A DNA stretch of 56,947 nt from Flavobacterium bizetiae (GTDB lineage Bacteria > Bacteroidota > Bacteroidia > Flavobacteriales > Flavobacteriaceae). Shown here piece by piece: positions 43,298 through 52,171 of this stretch. Below the pieces are notes generated by a model. That model had not been told where the DNA came from, ran no database searches, and saw nothing but the letters and a program-made list of their open reading frames with translations. The DNA lies in the NCBI RefSeq assembly GCF_902804475.1, contig NZ_CADCSU010000095.1, positions 1 through 56,947 on the forward strand, given 5' to 3'. The position numbers and the translations under genes are program-made. How positions within the stretch are numbered: position 1 is the first letter of the stretch; each line of letters opens with the position of its first letter.

Positions 43298-45502
43298 TTA
43301 TAAAACCAGCAAACCAAATTCGCGTAAAGTGTTTATAGGTTTTGAATACCAGAACAATTCAAAATCATCTAAATTCGTTTCAAAATCAGCTTTTACTTCC
43401 TGAAAAGTATAATTTTTAGCATTCGAAATCGTGATTTTGGTTAAAATTTCTACCAGCCATTCACCTTCTTCTTTATTGGTCTGAATGTTGAAACTTTCTT
43501 TTTTATCATGAAAAGTAAAAGTCATCATTTCCCAGGATCTGCCTTTTTTAGATTTTGTAAAATGTTCTGTAAATGGCTTTCCTCCTAACCAAACTACTTT
43601 TGCATTTGGTTTTGTATTAAAGTCATTTCCTTCTTCGAGCGCATTAAAAATAAAATCGGGATCAATTTTCGTCTTCGGAATTTTAAAGTCGAACCAATCC
43701 TGCAATTCGTAGTCAAAACAAATTCCGTGCATGAAATTAAAGAGCGATTTCTTTAATCCGAAACTAAATTTATCGTGGTTGATTCCAGTAGAATCGGTAT
43801 AATCAATATCATTATTGGCGAAGGTTCCAATAGCTTCGGTCTTTTTTGTTACGCCAAATTTTTCCGGATACAATCCAACCGGACTATGCGCCGTCATGGC
43901 AAATTGATGCCAAAATCCCGATTGTAAAATTCCAGCTTCAAATAATTGACGTACCATTTCGAGACTATCCACCGTTTCCTGAATGGTTTGAGTTGGATAT
44001 CCGTACATTAAATAAGCGTGAACCATGATTCCGGCTTCGGTAAAGTTGCGTGTTACTTTTGCCACTTGTTCTACGGTTACGCCTTTGTCTATTAATTTTA
44101 ATAATCGATCAGAAGCAACTTCTAAACCTCCTGAAACAGCAATACAACCGGAAGCTTTTAGTAATAAACACAAATCTTTAGAAAAGCTTTTTTCAAATCG
44201 AATATTCGTCCACCAGGTTACGGCTAATTTTCTTCGCAGAATTTCTAATGCCAAAGCGCGCATCAAAGCAGGCGGTGCCGCTTCATCAACAAAATGAAAT
44301 CCGTTTTGACCTGTTTGCAGCATCATATCTTCCATACGATCGCACAACAAATTGGCTGCAACGGGTTCGTAAACTTTGATATAATCTAACGAAATATCAC
44401 AAAAAGTACATTTTCCCCAATAACAACCGTGTGCCATGGTAAGTTTATTCCAGCGGCCGTCACTCCACATTCTATGCATCGGATTTACAATTTCGATAAC
44501 CGAAATGTATTTATCCAAAGACAAATCAGAGTAATCCGGAGTTCCTACGTAAGCTTGTTTGTAATCGTGTTTTAATGAATCGTTTTTGTAAACTACTTTT
44601 CCGTCTTCTAAAAGAAAGGTTCGTTTGTATAAATTGTAATTTGGATTTTCGAGATTGAAAATTAACTCTTCTATCGGAACTTCTCCATCATCTAAGGTAA
44701 TAAAATCGAAAAACTCAAAAACGCGTGCGTCAGAAAGCGAACGCAATTCGGTATTTGGAAAACCACCTCCCATCGAAATTTTAATCTCGGGATGATGTTT
44801 CTTAATCCATTGTGCCGATCTAAAAGCGCTATATAAATTCCCAGGAAAGGGAACCGAAATTAAAAATAAAGTAGGCTGAACAGCTTCAATTTTTGCTTTT
44901 AAAATCGAAATTAAAATCTTGTCTATATAAGTGGGTTCTTGCTGTAAAGCATCATATAATTCATCAAATGAATTGGCGCTTCGGCCTAAACGTTCAGCAT
45001 ATCGGCTAAAGCCAAAATTTTCATCGACACATTCTACAATATAATCGGATATATCTTCAAGATATAAAGTTGCCAAATGTTTGGCTTTGTCCTGCGTTCC
45101 CATGGTCCCGAAAGCCCAATCGAGTTCTTCTAATTGTGCAAAACGAGAAGCTTCCGGCAGAAAATCTTCCTGACAAATTTGTAATGCCAATGTTGGATTT
45201 TTTCCCTGCAAAAACTGAATTACGGCATCAATTGTTTTGATATATTCGTCCTGTAAAGCAAAAATACGCTTTGAATTATCAGATATGTCCTGATTCAATC
45301 CTTCAAATCTGAAACCTGAAAATTCAAACAAATCCATTAATCCTTTTTTCGAAAACAGTTCTAAAATAACATCGATACCTAAATCCGCCTGAACCGATTC
45401 GATATTTTTTGTATTCAGAAACCCTTTTATATACGCCGTTGCTGGATACGGTGTATTCAGTTGTGTAAAAGGCGGCGTAACGACAAAAAGTTTGGTTTTC
45501 AA
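43298..45502 (-). CDS. B12-binding-type radical SAM protein
   Basis: A large radical SAM enzyme of unknown substrate. The best start is TTG at 45502 (734 residues), giving KTKLFVVTPPFTQLNTPYPA, a typical first strand of a cobalamin-binding-like domain; a longer frame from a TTG at 45562 would run through the -7 promoter box at 45520. Parts: N-terminal region with VTPPFTQLNTPYPATAYIKG, a Rossmann-like segment (FLISVPFPGNLYSAFRSAQW, ISMGGGFPNTEL, FFDFITLDDGEVPIEEL), then the radical SAM core with Cys motif HGCYWGKCTFCD and IMVHAYLMYGYPTQTIQE, and a C-terminal region of about 150 residues (AKVVWLGGKPF). The Cys spacing is CX4CX2C rather than the usual CX3CX2C. Confidence 0.85.
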   Translation of the reverse strand: MKTKLFVVTPPFTQLNTPYPATAYIKGFLNTKNIESVQADLGIDVILELFSKKGLMDLFEFSGFRFEGLNQDISDNSKRIFALQDEYIKTIDAVIQFLQGKNPTLALQICQEDFLPEASRFAQLEELDWAFGTMGTQDKAKHLATLYLEDISDYIVECVDENFGFSRYAERLGRSANSFDELYDALQQEPTYIDKILISILKAKIEAVQPTLFLISVPFPGNLYSAFRSAQWIKKHHPEIKISMGGGFPNTELRSLSDARVFEFFDFITLDDGEVPIEELIFNLENPNYNLYKRTFLLEDGKVVYKNDSLKHDYKQAYVGTPDYSDLSLDKYISVIEIVNPMHRMWSDGRWNKLTMAHGCYWGKCTFCDISLDYIKVYEPVAANLLCDRMEDMMLQTGQNGFHFVDEAAPPALMRALALEILRRKLAVTWWTNIRFEKSFSKDLCLLLKASGCIAVSGGLEVASDRLLKLIDKGVTVEQVAKVTRNFTEAGIMVHAYLMYGYPTQTIQETVDSLEMVRQLFEAGILQSGFWHQFAMTAHSPVGLYPEKFGVTKKTEAIGTFANNDIDYTDSTGINHDKFSFGLKKSLFNFMHGICFDYELQDWFDFKIPKTKIDPDFIFNALEEGNDFNTKPNAKVVWLGGKPFTEHFTKSKKGRSWEMMTFTFHDKKESFNIQTNKEEGEWLVEILTKITISNAKNYTFQEVKADFETNLDDFELFWYSKPINTLREFGLLVL

Positions 45503-45519
45503 GGCAACATTATTTTTTG

Positions 45520-45527
45520 CAAAAATA
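45520..45527 (-). promoter_or_regulatory. -7 box for the radical SAM gene
   Basis: TATTTTTG on the minus strand, 17 bases before the TTG start at 45502. It argues against the longer reading frame. Confidence 0.5.
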
Positions 45528-45597
45528 CACCATATTTCATGACTTTTCAGGAAAAGATTCAACTTGTGATTTTAGTTTTATCTTGTAGATATTTAAT

Positions 45598-45605
45598 TAC
45601 ATTTG
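45598..45605 (+). promoter_or_regulatory. -7 box for the T9SS type B protein gene
   Basis: TACATTTG matches TAnnTTTG, 20 bases before the ATG at 45626. It supports starting translation there rather than at the open frame from 45461. Confidence 0.5.
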
Positions 45606-45625
45606 TTGCTATCCAAATAATTCTG

Positions 45626-48600
45626 ATGAAGCAAACTTTACTTTTATTTTTTCTATTATTAACAACTCATTTGTTTTCTCAAAACAAAAATCAATCTATT
45701 GGTTTTAAAGAAAATAAAGGTCAAATATTCGATCAAAAAGGAAAACCAAATACTGCGGTAAAATATCTATTAAACTCTAATGGATTAAATGTTCAGCTTA
45801 AAAAAAATGGATTTTCTTACGACGTTTACGAAGTTAAGCAGACTCCAATTGTTCTTTCTCAAACACGAAAAACACTTCCTTATCAGATTCCCGAAAAAGA
45901 CAAAGAGAAACCAGAATATAATTTAGAATACACTTTTCATAGAATTGATATTGATTTTTTAAACTCAAATTCGAAAGTTGAATTAATTACAGAACAAAAA
46001 TCAGCCGATTTTGATAATTACTATAATATTCCAAATAAACCGGAAGGAATTACTGGCGTTTATCAATTCAAGCAAATCACTTACAAAAACATTTACCCTA
46101 ATATTGATGTTGTTTTTACGATTCCGAATGATCCTAAAAAAGTTGTTGAATATAATTTTGTTATTCATCCAAAAGGAAAAATCTCTGATATTCAACTAAA
46201 ATTTAATGGAGCTGAAACTGATTTGGTTGATAATAAAATTCAAATGAATGTTCGTTTCGGAAAAATGGAAGAGACACTACCTGCAAGCTGGATTGAAGAA
46301 GGAAATCGTAAAAAGGAGATTGAGGTTGGATATAGAAAAATTAAAAAAGATGTTTATGGGTTTAGTAGCTTAGAAGCTGTTTCCGGAAAAACTATTGTTA
46401 TTGATCCCGTGCCAACTAGACTTTGGGGAACTTTTTATGGAGATGAAAGTGGAAGTTCTGGTTCAAACTGGTACGAAGTTGATTTAACAACTGACTCTCT
46501 TGGCAATGCATATGTTTCAGGATCTACAATGTCGCAAAGCCCTTCTTATGCAACGTCTGGAGCACATCAAACAGGCGGAAGTCATCAGTATATCAATTCA
46601 ATTGCAAATGGGATTATATTTAAGTTTGACAAAAACGGCAATAGGCTATGGGGAACCTACTATGCTGGTACACAATTTGTTTATATTTATGGCGTAAAAA
46701 CTGATTCACAAAATAATATTTTAATTACAGGCTATACAGGGTCAGAAACAAACATCAGTACTGTGGGATCTTTTCAGCCAAATTTAAGAGGATCTTCAGA
46801 TGCTTTCTTAGTAAAATTTGATAGTAGTGGCGTAAGGCAATGGGGAACTTATTTTGGTGGTGAAGATAGCGATTATGCAACTAAATTGGATATTGACATT
46901 AATGATAATGTTTACATTGTTGGTACAACTTCCAGTAAAACAAATATAGCTATAAATAGTAATTTTCAAACTGAATTAAGTTATTCATCAAATCCATATG
47001 GGATAAATACAGACGCGTTTATTGCAAAATTTAATACAAATGGAAATTTAGTATGGGGTACTTATGTTGGAGGGGATGGAAATGATAATTTAACTGCTAT
47101 TGCAATAAAGGATTCTTACTTAGTTGCTGGAGGATCTACTAAAAGTACAAACAATATGGCAACTACTGGTGTTTTTCAGGAAAAACCAAACTCTAATTTT
47201 CTCGGAGATGGATACGTTTGTAAATTTTCCTTAAACGGAGAAAGAATTTGGGGTTCTTATTATGGCGGCAGCTCACCCATGGAAGAAATTCGATCGGTAG
47301 TAATTGATAATGACGAAAATATTTATATCGGAGGATATACTTATAGTAGCGATAACATTGCTACATCTGGAACATTTGAAGACTCAAATGCAAATCTTTA
47401 TAAAGGTTTATTAGCAAAACTAAATGCTCAAGGACAAAGAATATGGGGTACTTACGTTGGAGATATTAACATTTCTTCTATAGTCTTTCAAAATAATTCA
47501 CTTTACATTGGAGGTGGAAATATGGATTTTAGAACTGACTTAAAACTCACAACTCCCTGCTCTTATAAACCTAACCGAATTAGAACTCATTATGGATATG
47601 CAGGTAAATTTTCTAAAGAAGGACTTTTTATTTGGGGAACATATATCGGTAATGATAATACTTTAAAAATAGCTTTACATACTGACGGTGCAATTTTTGT
47701 AGCTGGATTATCAAGTTTCAATGATGATATTGCCGATGGAAGTTCTTATCAATCTAATATTTTGGGCGATAAAAATTTTTTTTTAATGAAATTTTCTGAA
47801 GATCTTTCCTTTAAAATTCCAGAAATTTCATCAAATTCTCCAATCTGTACCAACAAAACATTACAGCTTAAAGCATCTGGAGGAACGAATTATTCGTGGA
47901 CAGGTCCAAATGGTTTTATATCAACAGATCAAAACCCAATCATTACAAATGCTACAACTCTCAATAGCGGAGAGTATAGTTGCTTAATTACTGGAACAGG
48001 CGGTTGTGACGATACTAAAAAAATTACTGTAGTTATAGGAGATATCGAAAAACCAGTTCCTGATGTTGTAAATCTTCCAACAATAACCGGAGATTGTAAT
48101 ACAACAGTAACAACAATTCCAACAGCAACAGATGTTTGCACAGGAATTATTACAGGTACAACCACAAATCCATTATCTTATAGTTTACCAGGAACCTACA
48201 CAATTGTTTGGAATTATAATGACGGAAACGGAAATATTTCTACACAAAATCAAACTGTTAAAATTAATAGTCAACCCCTTGCTACTGCCAATTCTCCACA
48301 AACATTTTGTCTCAACCAAAATGCAACCTTAGATGATATTGTCGTAACTGGACAAAATAAAAAATGGTATAATGCTCTAACAGCCGGAGTTATTTTACCA
48401 AATACTACAATATTACAAAATGATATAACTTACTATGTTTCACAAACTATAGATGGGTGCGAAAGTGACCGAATACCTGTAACAACAAAAATTCAAAATA
48501 CATTAGCACCAACCGGAAATTCAAATCAACTATTTTGCACAGGGCAAAATCCAACAATAGCCAATATTCAAATAACCGGTGATTTAGTAAAATGGTATGA

Positions 48601-49699
48601 TTCTGTTACAAATGGAAATCTTCTGTCAGCTTCAACAACTCTCGAAGATGGTAAAATATATTATGCTTCGCAAACGGTAAATGGCTGCGAAAGTGAAAGA
48701 TTTGGAATCACAATTTCTATTGTCAATATGCCTACTGCTCCAACAGGAACTGGAAATCAGGCTTTTTGCAAAAACGAAAATGCAACAATAAACAGTATTC
48801 AAACTTTAGGACAAAACATACAATGGTATGATACTAATTTTTCTGCCGCAGTTTTACCTAATACAACTTTTTTAGAAGATAATAAAACTTACTATGCGTC
48901 GCAAACTATAGGATGCGAAAGTGACAGAACTCCTTTTTTTATTCATGTTTATAATACTGCATTACCAACAGGCAGCACTAATCAACAATTCTGTATTGAT
49001 GAAATTGCAACTATCGAGAATCTTAATGTAACCGGAACAGATTTAAAATGGTATGACGCTGCAACAAACGGAAATATTCTACCAGAAACCACTTTATTAG
49101 AAAACAAAATCTATTACGTTTCTCAAACATTAAATAGCTGTGAAAGTCAGAGATTAGCGGTAAATGTAAAAATTCAGGATACTCCAATTCCAATATCAGA
49201 TTCGCCACAAACATTCTGCGTGCAACAAAATGCTTCAATAAAAAGTATCAAAATTACAGGGCAGAATATAAAGTGGTATCAAAGCACAGCTTCAAGCACT
49301 ACATTGTCTGAAACAACATCTCTCGAAAACGGAATCACCTACTATGCTTCGCAAACGATAAGTAATTGCGAAAGCGACAGAATACCTGTTACGATTCATG
49401 TTCTTGCAGCAACAGAAGGAAATTGCATTAATTATGTGGATGAATTGCCTTATCCAAAATTCTTTACACCAAATAACGATGGTTATAACGATACCTGGTC
49501 AATAGATTTTGCTTATTTAAAACCTGATATCGGAATTAAAATTTTTGACCGCTACGGAAAATTCATCAAAGAAATAAATCAAAATAATTCGTGGGACGGA
49601 ACTTACCTCGGTACAAATGAACCCGCATCCGATTATTGGTTTACCACAATAAGATTAAACGGAAAAGAATACAGAGGACATTTTAGCCTGAAACGATAA
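45626..49699 (+). CDS. giant T9SS type B surface protein with SBBP-like propeller and five Ig-like repeats
   Basis: A 1357-residue secreted protein. ATG at 45626 gives a good signal peptide (MKQTLLLFFLLLTTHLFSQ). Parts in order: an N-terminal domain common in such proteins (IGFKENKGQIFDQKGKPNTA; about 20-260), a long beta-propeller-like region of WGTYYG / WGTYVGG / WGSYYGG repeats (SBBP type, about 265-720), one Ig-like domain (ICTNKTLQLKASGGTNYSW), one HYR-like domain, five Ig-like repeats of about 77 residues with FC...N.....I...GQ...WY and YY.SQT...CES motifs (about 885-1268), and a gliding-motility-associated T9SS type B signal (FFTPNNDGYNDTW ... IFDRYGK ... NSWDGTYLG ... GHFSLKR). Probably a surface adhesin or sugar-related protein; function unproven. 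Confidence 0.92.
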   Translation: MKQTLLLFFLLLTTHLFSQNKNQSIGFKENKGQIFDQKGKPNTAVKYLLNSNGLNVQLKKNGFSYDVYEVKQTPIVLSQTRKTLPYQIPEKDKEKPEYNLEYTFHRIDIDFLNSNSKVELITEQKSADFDNYYNIPNKPEGITGVYQFKQITYKNIYPNIDVVFTIPNDPKKVVEYNFVIHPKGKISDIQLKFNGAETDLVDNKIQMNVRFGKMEETLPASWIEEGNRKKEIEVGYRKIKKDVYGFSSLEAVSGKTIVIDPVPTRLWGTFYGDESGSSGSNWYEVDLTTDSLGNAYVSGSTMSQSPSYATSGAHQTGGSHQYINSIANGIIFKFDKNGNRLWGTYYAGTQFVYIYGVKTDSQNNILITGYTGSETNISTVGSFQPNLRGSSDAFLVKFDSSGVRQWGTYFGGEDSDYATKLDIDINDNVYIVGTTSSKTNIAINSNFQTELSYSSNPYGINTDAFIAKFNTNGNLVWGTYVGGDGNDNLTAIAIKDSYLVAGGSTKSTNNMATTGVFQEKPNSNFLGDGYVCKFSLNGERIWGSYYGGSSPMEEIRSVVIDNDENIYIGGYTYSSDNIATSGTFEDSNANLYKGLLAKLNAQGQRIWGTYVGDINISSIVFQNNSLYIGGGNMDFRTDLKLTTPCSYKPNRIRTHYGYAGKFSKEGLFIWGTYIGNDNTLKIALHTDGAIFVAGLSSFNDDIADGSSYQSNILGDKNFFLMKFSEDLSFKIPEISSNSPICTNKTLQLKASGGTNYSWTGPNGFISTDQNPIITNATTLNSGEYSCLITGTGGCDDTKKITVVIGDIEKPVPDVVNLPTITGDCNTTVTTIPTATDVCTGIITGTTTNPLSYSLPGTYTIVWNYNDGNGNISTQNQTVKINSQPLATANSPQTFCLNQNATLDDIVVTGQNKKWYNALTAGVILPNTTILQNDITYYVSQTIDGCESDRIPVTTKIQNTLAPTGNSNQLFCTGQNPTIANIQITGDLVKWYDSVTNGNLLSASTTLEDGKIYYASQTVNGCESERFGITISIVNMPTAPTGTGNQAFCKNENATINSIQTLGQNIQWYDTNFSAAVLPNTTFLEDNKTYYASQTIGCESDRTPFFIHVYNTALPTGSTNQQFCIDEIATIENLNVTGTDLKWYDAATNGNILPETTLLENKIYYVSQTLNSCESQRLAVNVKIQDTPIPISDSPQTFCVQQNASIKSIKITGQNIKWYQSTASSTTLSETTSLENGITYYASQTISNCESDRIPVTIHVLAATEGNCINYVDELPYPKFFTPNNDGYNDTWSIDFAYLKPDIGIKIFDRYGKFIKEINQNNSWDGTYLGTNEPASDYWFTTIRLNGKEYRGHFSLKR

Positions 49700-49700
49700 A

Positions 49701-49736
49701 AAAATAACCGCAAAGTAAATTTGCGGTTATTTTTTA
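49701..49736. terminator. bidirectional terminator between convergent genes
   Basis: Stem AAAATAACCGCAAA / TTTGCGGTTATTTT with T run on the plus side and A run on the other, serving both 45626 (+) and 49754 (-). Confidence 0.85.
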
Positions 49737-49753
49737 TTTAGAACTTATGCATC

Positions 49754-51118
49754 TTATTTTGTTTGTACTAAAAGCCAATTGGATATTTCTTCTAGAGCTA
49801 TAGGAGAAAATGTCTGCTCAATCGAATCATATTCCATAGGAGAACCGGTTTTACATTCCTGAAACAAATGATTTAAACCAGGAAGCTCTTTGATTGTTGT
49901 ATTTTTATTCCCTGCCTTAATTAAAACTTTTTTAATCGTATCTAAATTAACAGTTGCAGGAACTTGTAAATCTTTGCTGCCATTAAGAGCTAAAACAGGG
50001 CACTTTACTTTTACTAAAGCTACTGCCGGATCAATTCTTAAAAAATTATACCACCATACATTTGTAATTTGATCTACGAATGATTTTGCCGTTTTATCAT
50101 CAAATTTTGAGTGAGCGTAGCTGCTTAAATTATTTTTTAAGTTTTCATCGTTTGCAGTCGAAGCCAAAATAATTTCATAAGCTCCTTTAAAAATTTCCTG
50201 TCCTTTTTTAATATCATTTTCAGGAACTCCAAATTGCTTTTCAAGTATTTCTTTTTGTAATAATAACAATTTATCCCCACGAAGACCAGGCGCGGCTAAC
50301 AAAACAATAAAGTCAATATCTTTTGAATTTCCTGCAATCATTGGGGCGATTACCCCTCCCTCACTGTGTCCTATTAATCCAATTTTGCTTTTATTAATTT
50401 CTTTTCTGGTTTTTAAATAGTCAACGCCAGCCTGAACATCTCTCGCAAAATCGATTGTTGATGCTTTTGTATAATCACCAGTAGATTCACCAGCACCACG
50501 ATCATCAAAACGTAAAACAGCGATTCCTTTTTTAGTTAAATAATCAGACAACACTAAAAATGGTTTATGTCTTAGTATTTCTTCATCTCTATTTTGTTTC
50601 CCGCTTCCGGTAATTAAAATCACAGCTGGAAAATTACCCTCTTTTTTAGGTAAAGACAATGTTCCTGCTAAAGTTACATGATCTGTTTTATTCTCAAATT
50701 TCACTTCCTCAGTATAATACGGAAAAGGTTTTTGCGGTTCTTGCGGTCTTGCATATACCTGTTTTTGAATTACATCTTTTGATAAATTCATCTCGAAAGA
50801 TTGTCCTCCTTGGGTAAAAGTACCTTCAATAACATTCTCTTTATTTAATGTTCCCAGATAAGAAATTTGAGCATTTGGTATTTCTAATTTTAAAATTGAA
50901 CTTTCAAAAGTTGCTTTCTCAATAGGAATTCCAGTTACTTTCTGATCCGGACTATCCATTGTTGCTTTATAACCATTTTCTGTTGGAGTCACATTAAACG
51001 ACACTCTTAATTGAGTGCCCTGAACTTTTAAAACGCCATTCCATTTTCCTGAAATTTCTTGTCCCATCATTAAAAAAGAGCTTAAAATGGTTATTAAAAT
51101 AAGTACTATTTTTGTCAT
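49754..51118 (-). CDS. secreted alpha/beta hydrolase (S33-like)
   Basis: A 454-residue protein with signal peptide (SSFLMMGQ, about residue 20). An N-terminal beta domain (about 22-125; ISGKWNGVLKVQGTQLRVSF) precedes the alpha/beta hydrolase domain (about 135-450): oxyanion region VILITGSGKQNRDE, VLRFDDRGAGESTGDY, the nucleophile Ser in IGLIGHSEGG, Asp in LALNGSKDLQVP and His in LPGLNHLFQ complete the triad. It is the third gene behind the ArsR-type regulator and the SdpI-family gene (26-base spacer to SdpI), so probably co-transcribed. Substrate unknown; esterase or peptidase. Confidence 0.88.
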   Translation of the reverse strand: MTKIVLILITILSSFLMMGQEISGKWNGVLKVQGTQLRVSFNVTPTENGYKATMDSPDQKVTGIPIEKATFESSILKLEIPNAQISYLGTLNKENVIEGTFTQGGQSFEMNLSKDVIQKQVYARPQEPQKPFPYYTEEVKFENKTDHVTLAGTLSLPKKEGNFPAVILITGSGKQNRDEEILRHKPFLVLSDYLTKKGIAVLRFDDRGAGESTGDYTKASTIDFARDVQAGVDYLKTRKEINKSKIGLIGHSEGGVIAPMIAGNSKDIDFIVLLAAPGLRGDKLLLLQKEILEKQFGVPENDIKKGQEIFKGAYEIILASTANDENLKNNLSSYAHSKFDDKTAKSFVDQITNVWWYNFLRIDPAVALVKVKCPVLALNGSKDLQVPATVNLDTIKKVLIKAGNKNTTIKELPGLNHLFQECKTGSPMEYDSIEQTFSPIALEEISNWLLVQTK

Positions 51119-51144
51119 TTGTTTTGAATGATTGTGTGATTTAA

Positions 51145-51807
51145 TTAATTTGATTGACGATCTCTTTTTTGTATTTGCTTGAATTTTATAAAAGAATAAA
51201 CTACAGGAATTAAGGCCAAAACCACAATGATAAAAACAAATACTTTACCAAACACATTGTTTAAAAGCAAACCTCCCAGTATTAGTAGAAAACCTCCAAT
51301 AACCCAAATCTTGCCAGCACATACATGAGTAGCTTTCCAGACTTCATTATTTTCTAATGTCCATGGTGTACGTATTCCTATAAAATAATTGGGTTGAATT
51401 ACTTTAAAATAATTTCCGAAAATGATCAGTAAAACGCCCAACAATGCGAAGACTAAATTAGGATTATTCACAGATCGCTCCTTGGTAGTATACACAATCA
51501 ATAGTGCAACTAAAGACATGAACAACACCAAAAAAAACTTAAGCTGGTAGAATTTTCCTCCCATTAAAGAAATCCTGTTCTTAGGATCTATTCTTGGAAT
51601 AAAAGTCATCAAGACATACATCAAAACCGGTAATAGCAACAACATCAAAATAAGCGAAAACTTGTCGCCCCAATTATCAATTTCTCCCTTATAATTCCAA
51701 TGTATTGGAACCCTCTGAGGAAGGCTATCCCAAATAATAGCTAAATACACAAAAGGTGTCAAAACAATTCCAATTATTGGAAGCTCTTTTTTCAGTTCTA
51801 AATTCAT
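51145..51807 (-). CDS. SdpI-family membrane protein
   Basis: A 220-residue integral membrane protein with about six hydrophobic segments. It begins with the DUF1648-type part (ITWDSLPQRVPIHWN-like: IWDSLPQRVPIHWNYKGEID, about 28-47) and continues with the SdpI-type half (NYFKVIQPNYFIGIRTPWTL, EVWKATHVCAGKIWVIGGFL). In Bacillus subtilis SdpI is the immunity protein and signal receptor for the SdpC toxin and pairs with the repressor SdpR. Here the ArsR gene is 2 bases upstream, the same pairing, but no SdpC-like toxin gene is present. A role in membrane-damage sensing is inferred. Confidence 0.88.
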   Translation of the reverse strand: MNLELKKELPIIGIVLTPFVYLAIIWDSLPQRVPIHWNYKGEIDNWGDKFSLILMLLLLPVLMYVLMTFIPRIDPKNRISLMGGKFYQLKFFLVLFMSLVALLIVYTTKERSVNNPNLVFALLGVLLIIFGNYFKVIQPNYFIGIRTPWTLENNEVWKATHVCAGKIWVIGGFLLILGGLLLNNVFGKVFVFIIVVLALIPVVYSFIKFKQIQKRDRQSN

Positions 51808-51809
51808 TT

Positions 51810-52067
51810 TTATTTTTTAAAGGTTAGTATCCATTGCAAAACATCTTCCATTATGGTGGTATTGATGGAGTAAATGATGAATTGCCCGTTTTTTTCAGAA
51901 GTAATTAAATCAGCACGTTTCAAAATATCCAAATGATGCGAAATACTAGGTTTTGAAATATTAAACGCGTCAGCAATTTCTCCGGCAGACAAATCTTTCT
52001 CTTTTAAAAGTTCGAGAATTTCTCTTCGGGTTGCGTCGTTTAATGCTTTAAAAATATCATTCATCAT
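51810..52067 (-). CDS. ArsR-family regulator, SdpR-like autorepressor
   Basis: An 85-residue DNA-binding protein with one winged helix: FKALNDATRREILELL (about 6-21), the helix-turn-helix FNISKPSISHHLDIL (about 39-53) and the wing SEKNGQFIIYSINT. No metal-binding Cys pair is present, in line with the SdpR group rather than metal sensors. It starts the three-gene unit with SdpI and the hydrolase; the spacer to SdpI is 2 bases. A perfect inverted repeat just upstream of its start (52073-52094) is the likely operator, giving autorepression. Confidence 0.9.
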   Translation of the reverse strand: MMNDIFKALNDATRREILELLKEKDLSAGEIADAFNISKPSISHHLDILKRADLITSEKNGQFIIYSINTTIMEDVLQWILTFKK

Positions 52068-52072
52068 TTATA

Positions 52073-52094
52073 TATTTAGACAAATATCTAAATA
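52073..52094 (-). promoter_or_regulatory. palindromic operator candidate for the SdpR-like regulator
   Basis: TATTTAGA, 6 bases (CAAATA), TCTAAATA: perfect 8-bp arms in a 22-base site that ends 5 bases from the start codon of the ArsR-type gene. ArsR-type dimers bind such sites. A minus-strand TATTTG lies in the centre and may belong to the promoter. Confidence 0.6.
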
Positions 52095-52108
52095 CTTTTT
52101 TAATTAAC

Positions 52109-52145
52109 AAAAAAAGAGACTATAATATTAAATTACAGTCTCTTT
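52109..52145 (-). terminator. terminator of the MHS transporter gene
   Basis: AAAGAGACT / AGTCTCTTT with a 15-base AT-rich loop and a T run on the minus strand. Confidence 0.8.
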
Positions 52146-52171
52146 AGAAATTTTATTTTAAATAGTTTTTT

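Noticed and set aside
45461..45625. N-terminal extension of the T9SS type B protein
   Set aside because: It would overlap the divergent radical SAM gene, run through both promoters, and bury the clear signal peptide that starts at 45626.
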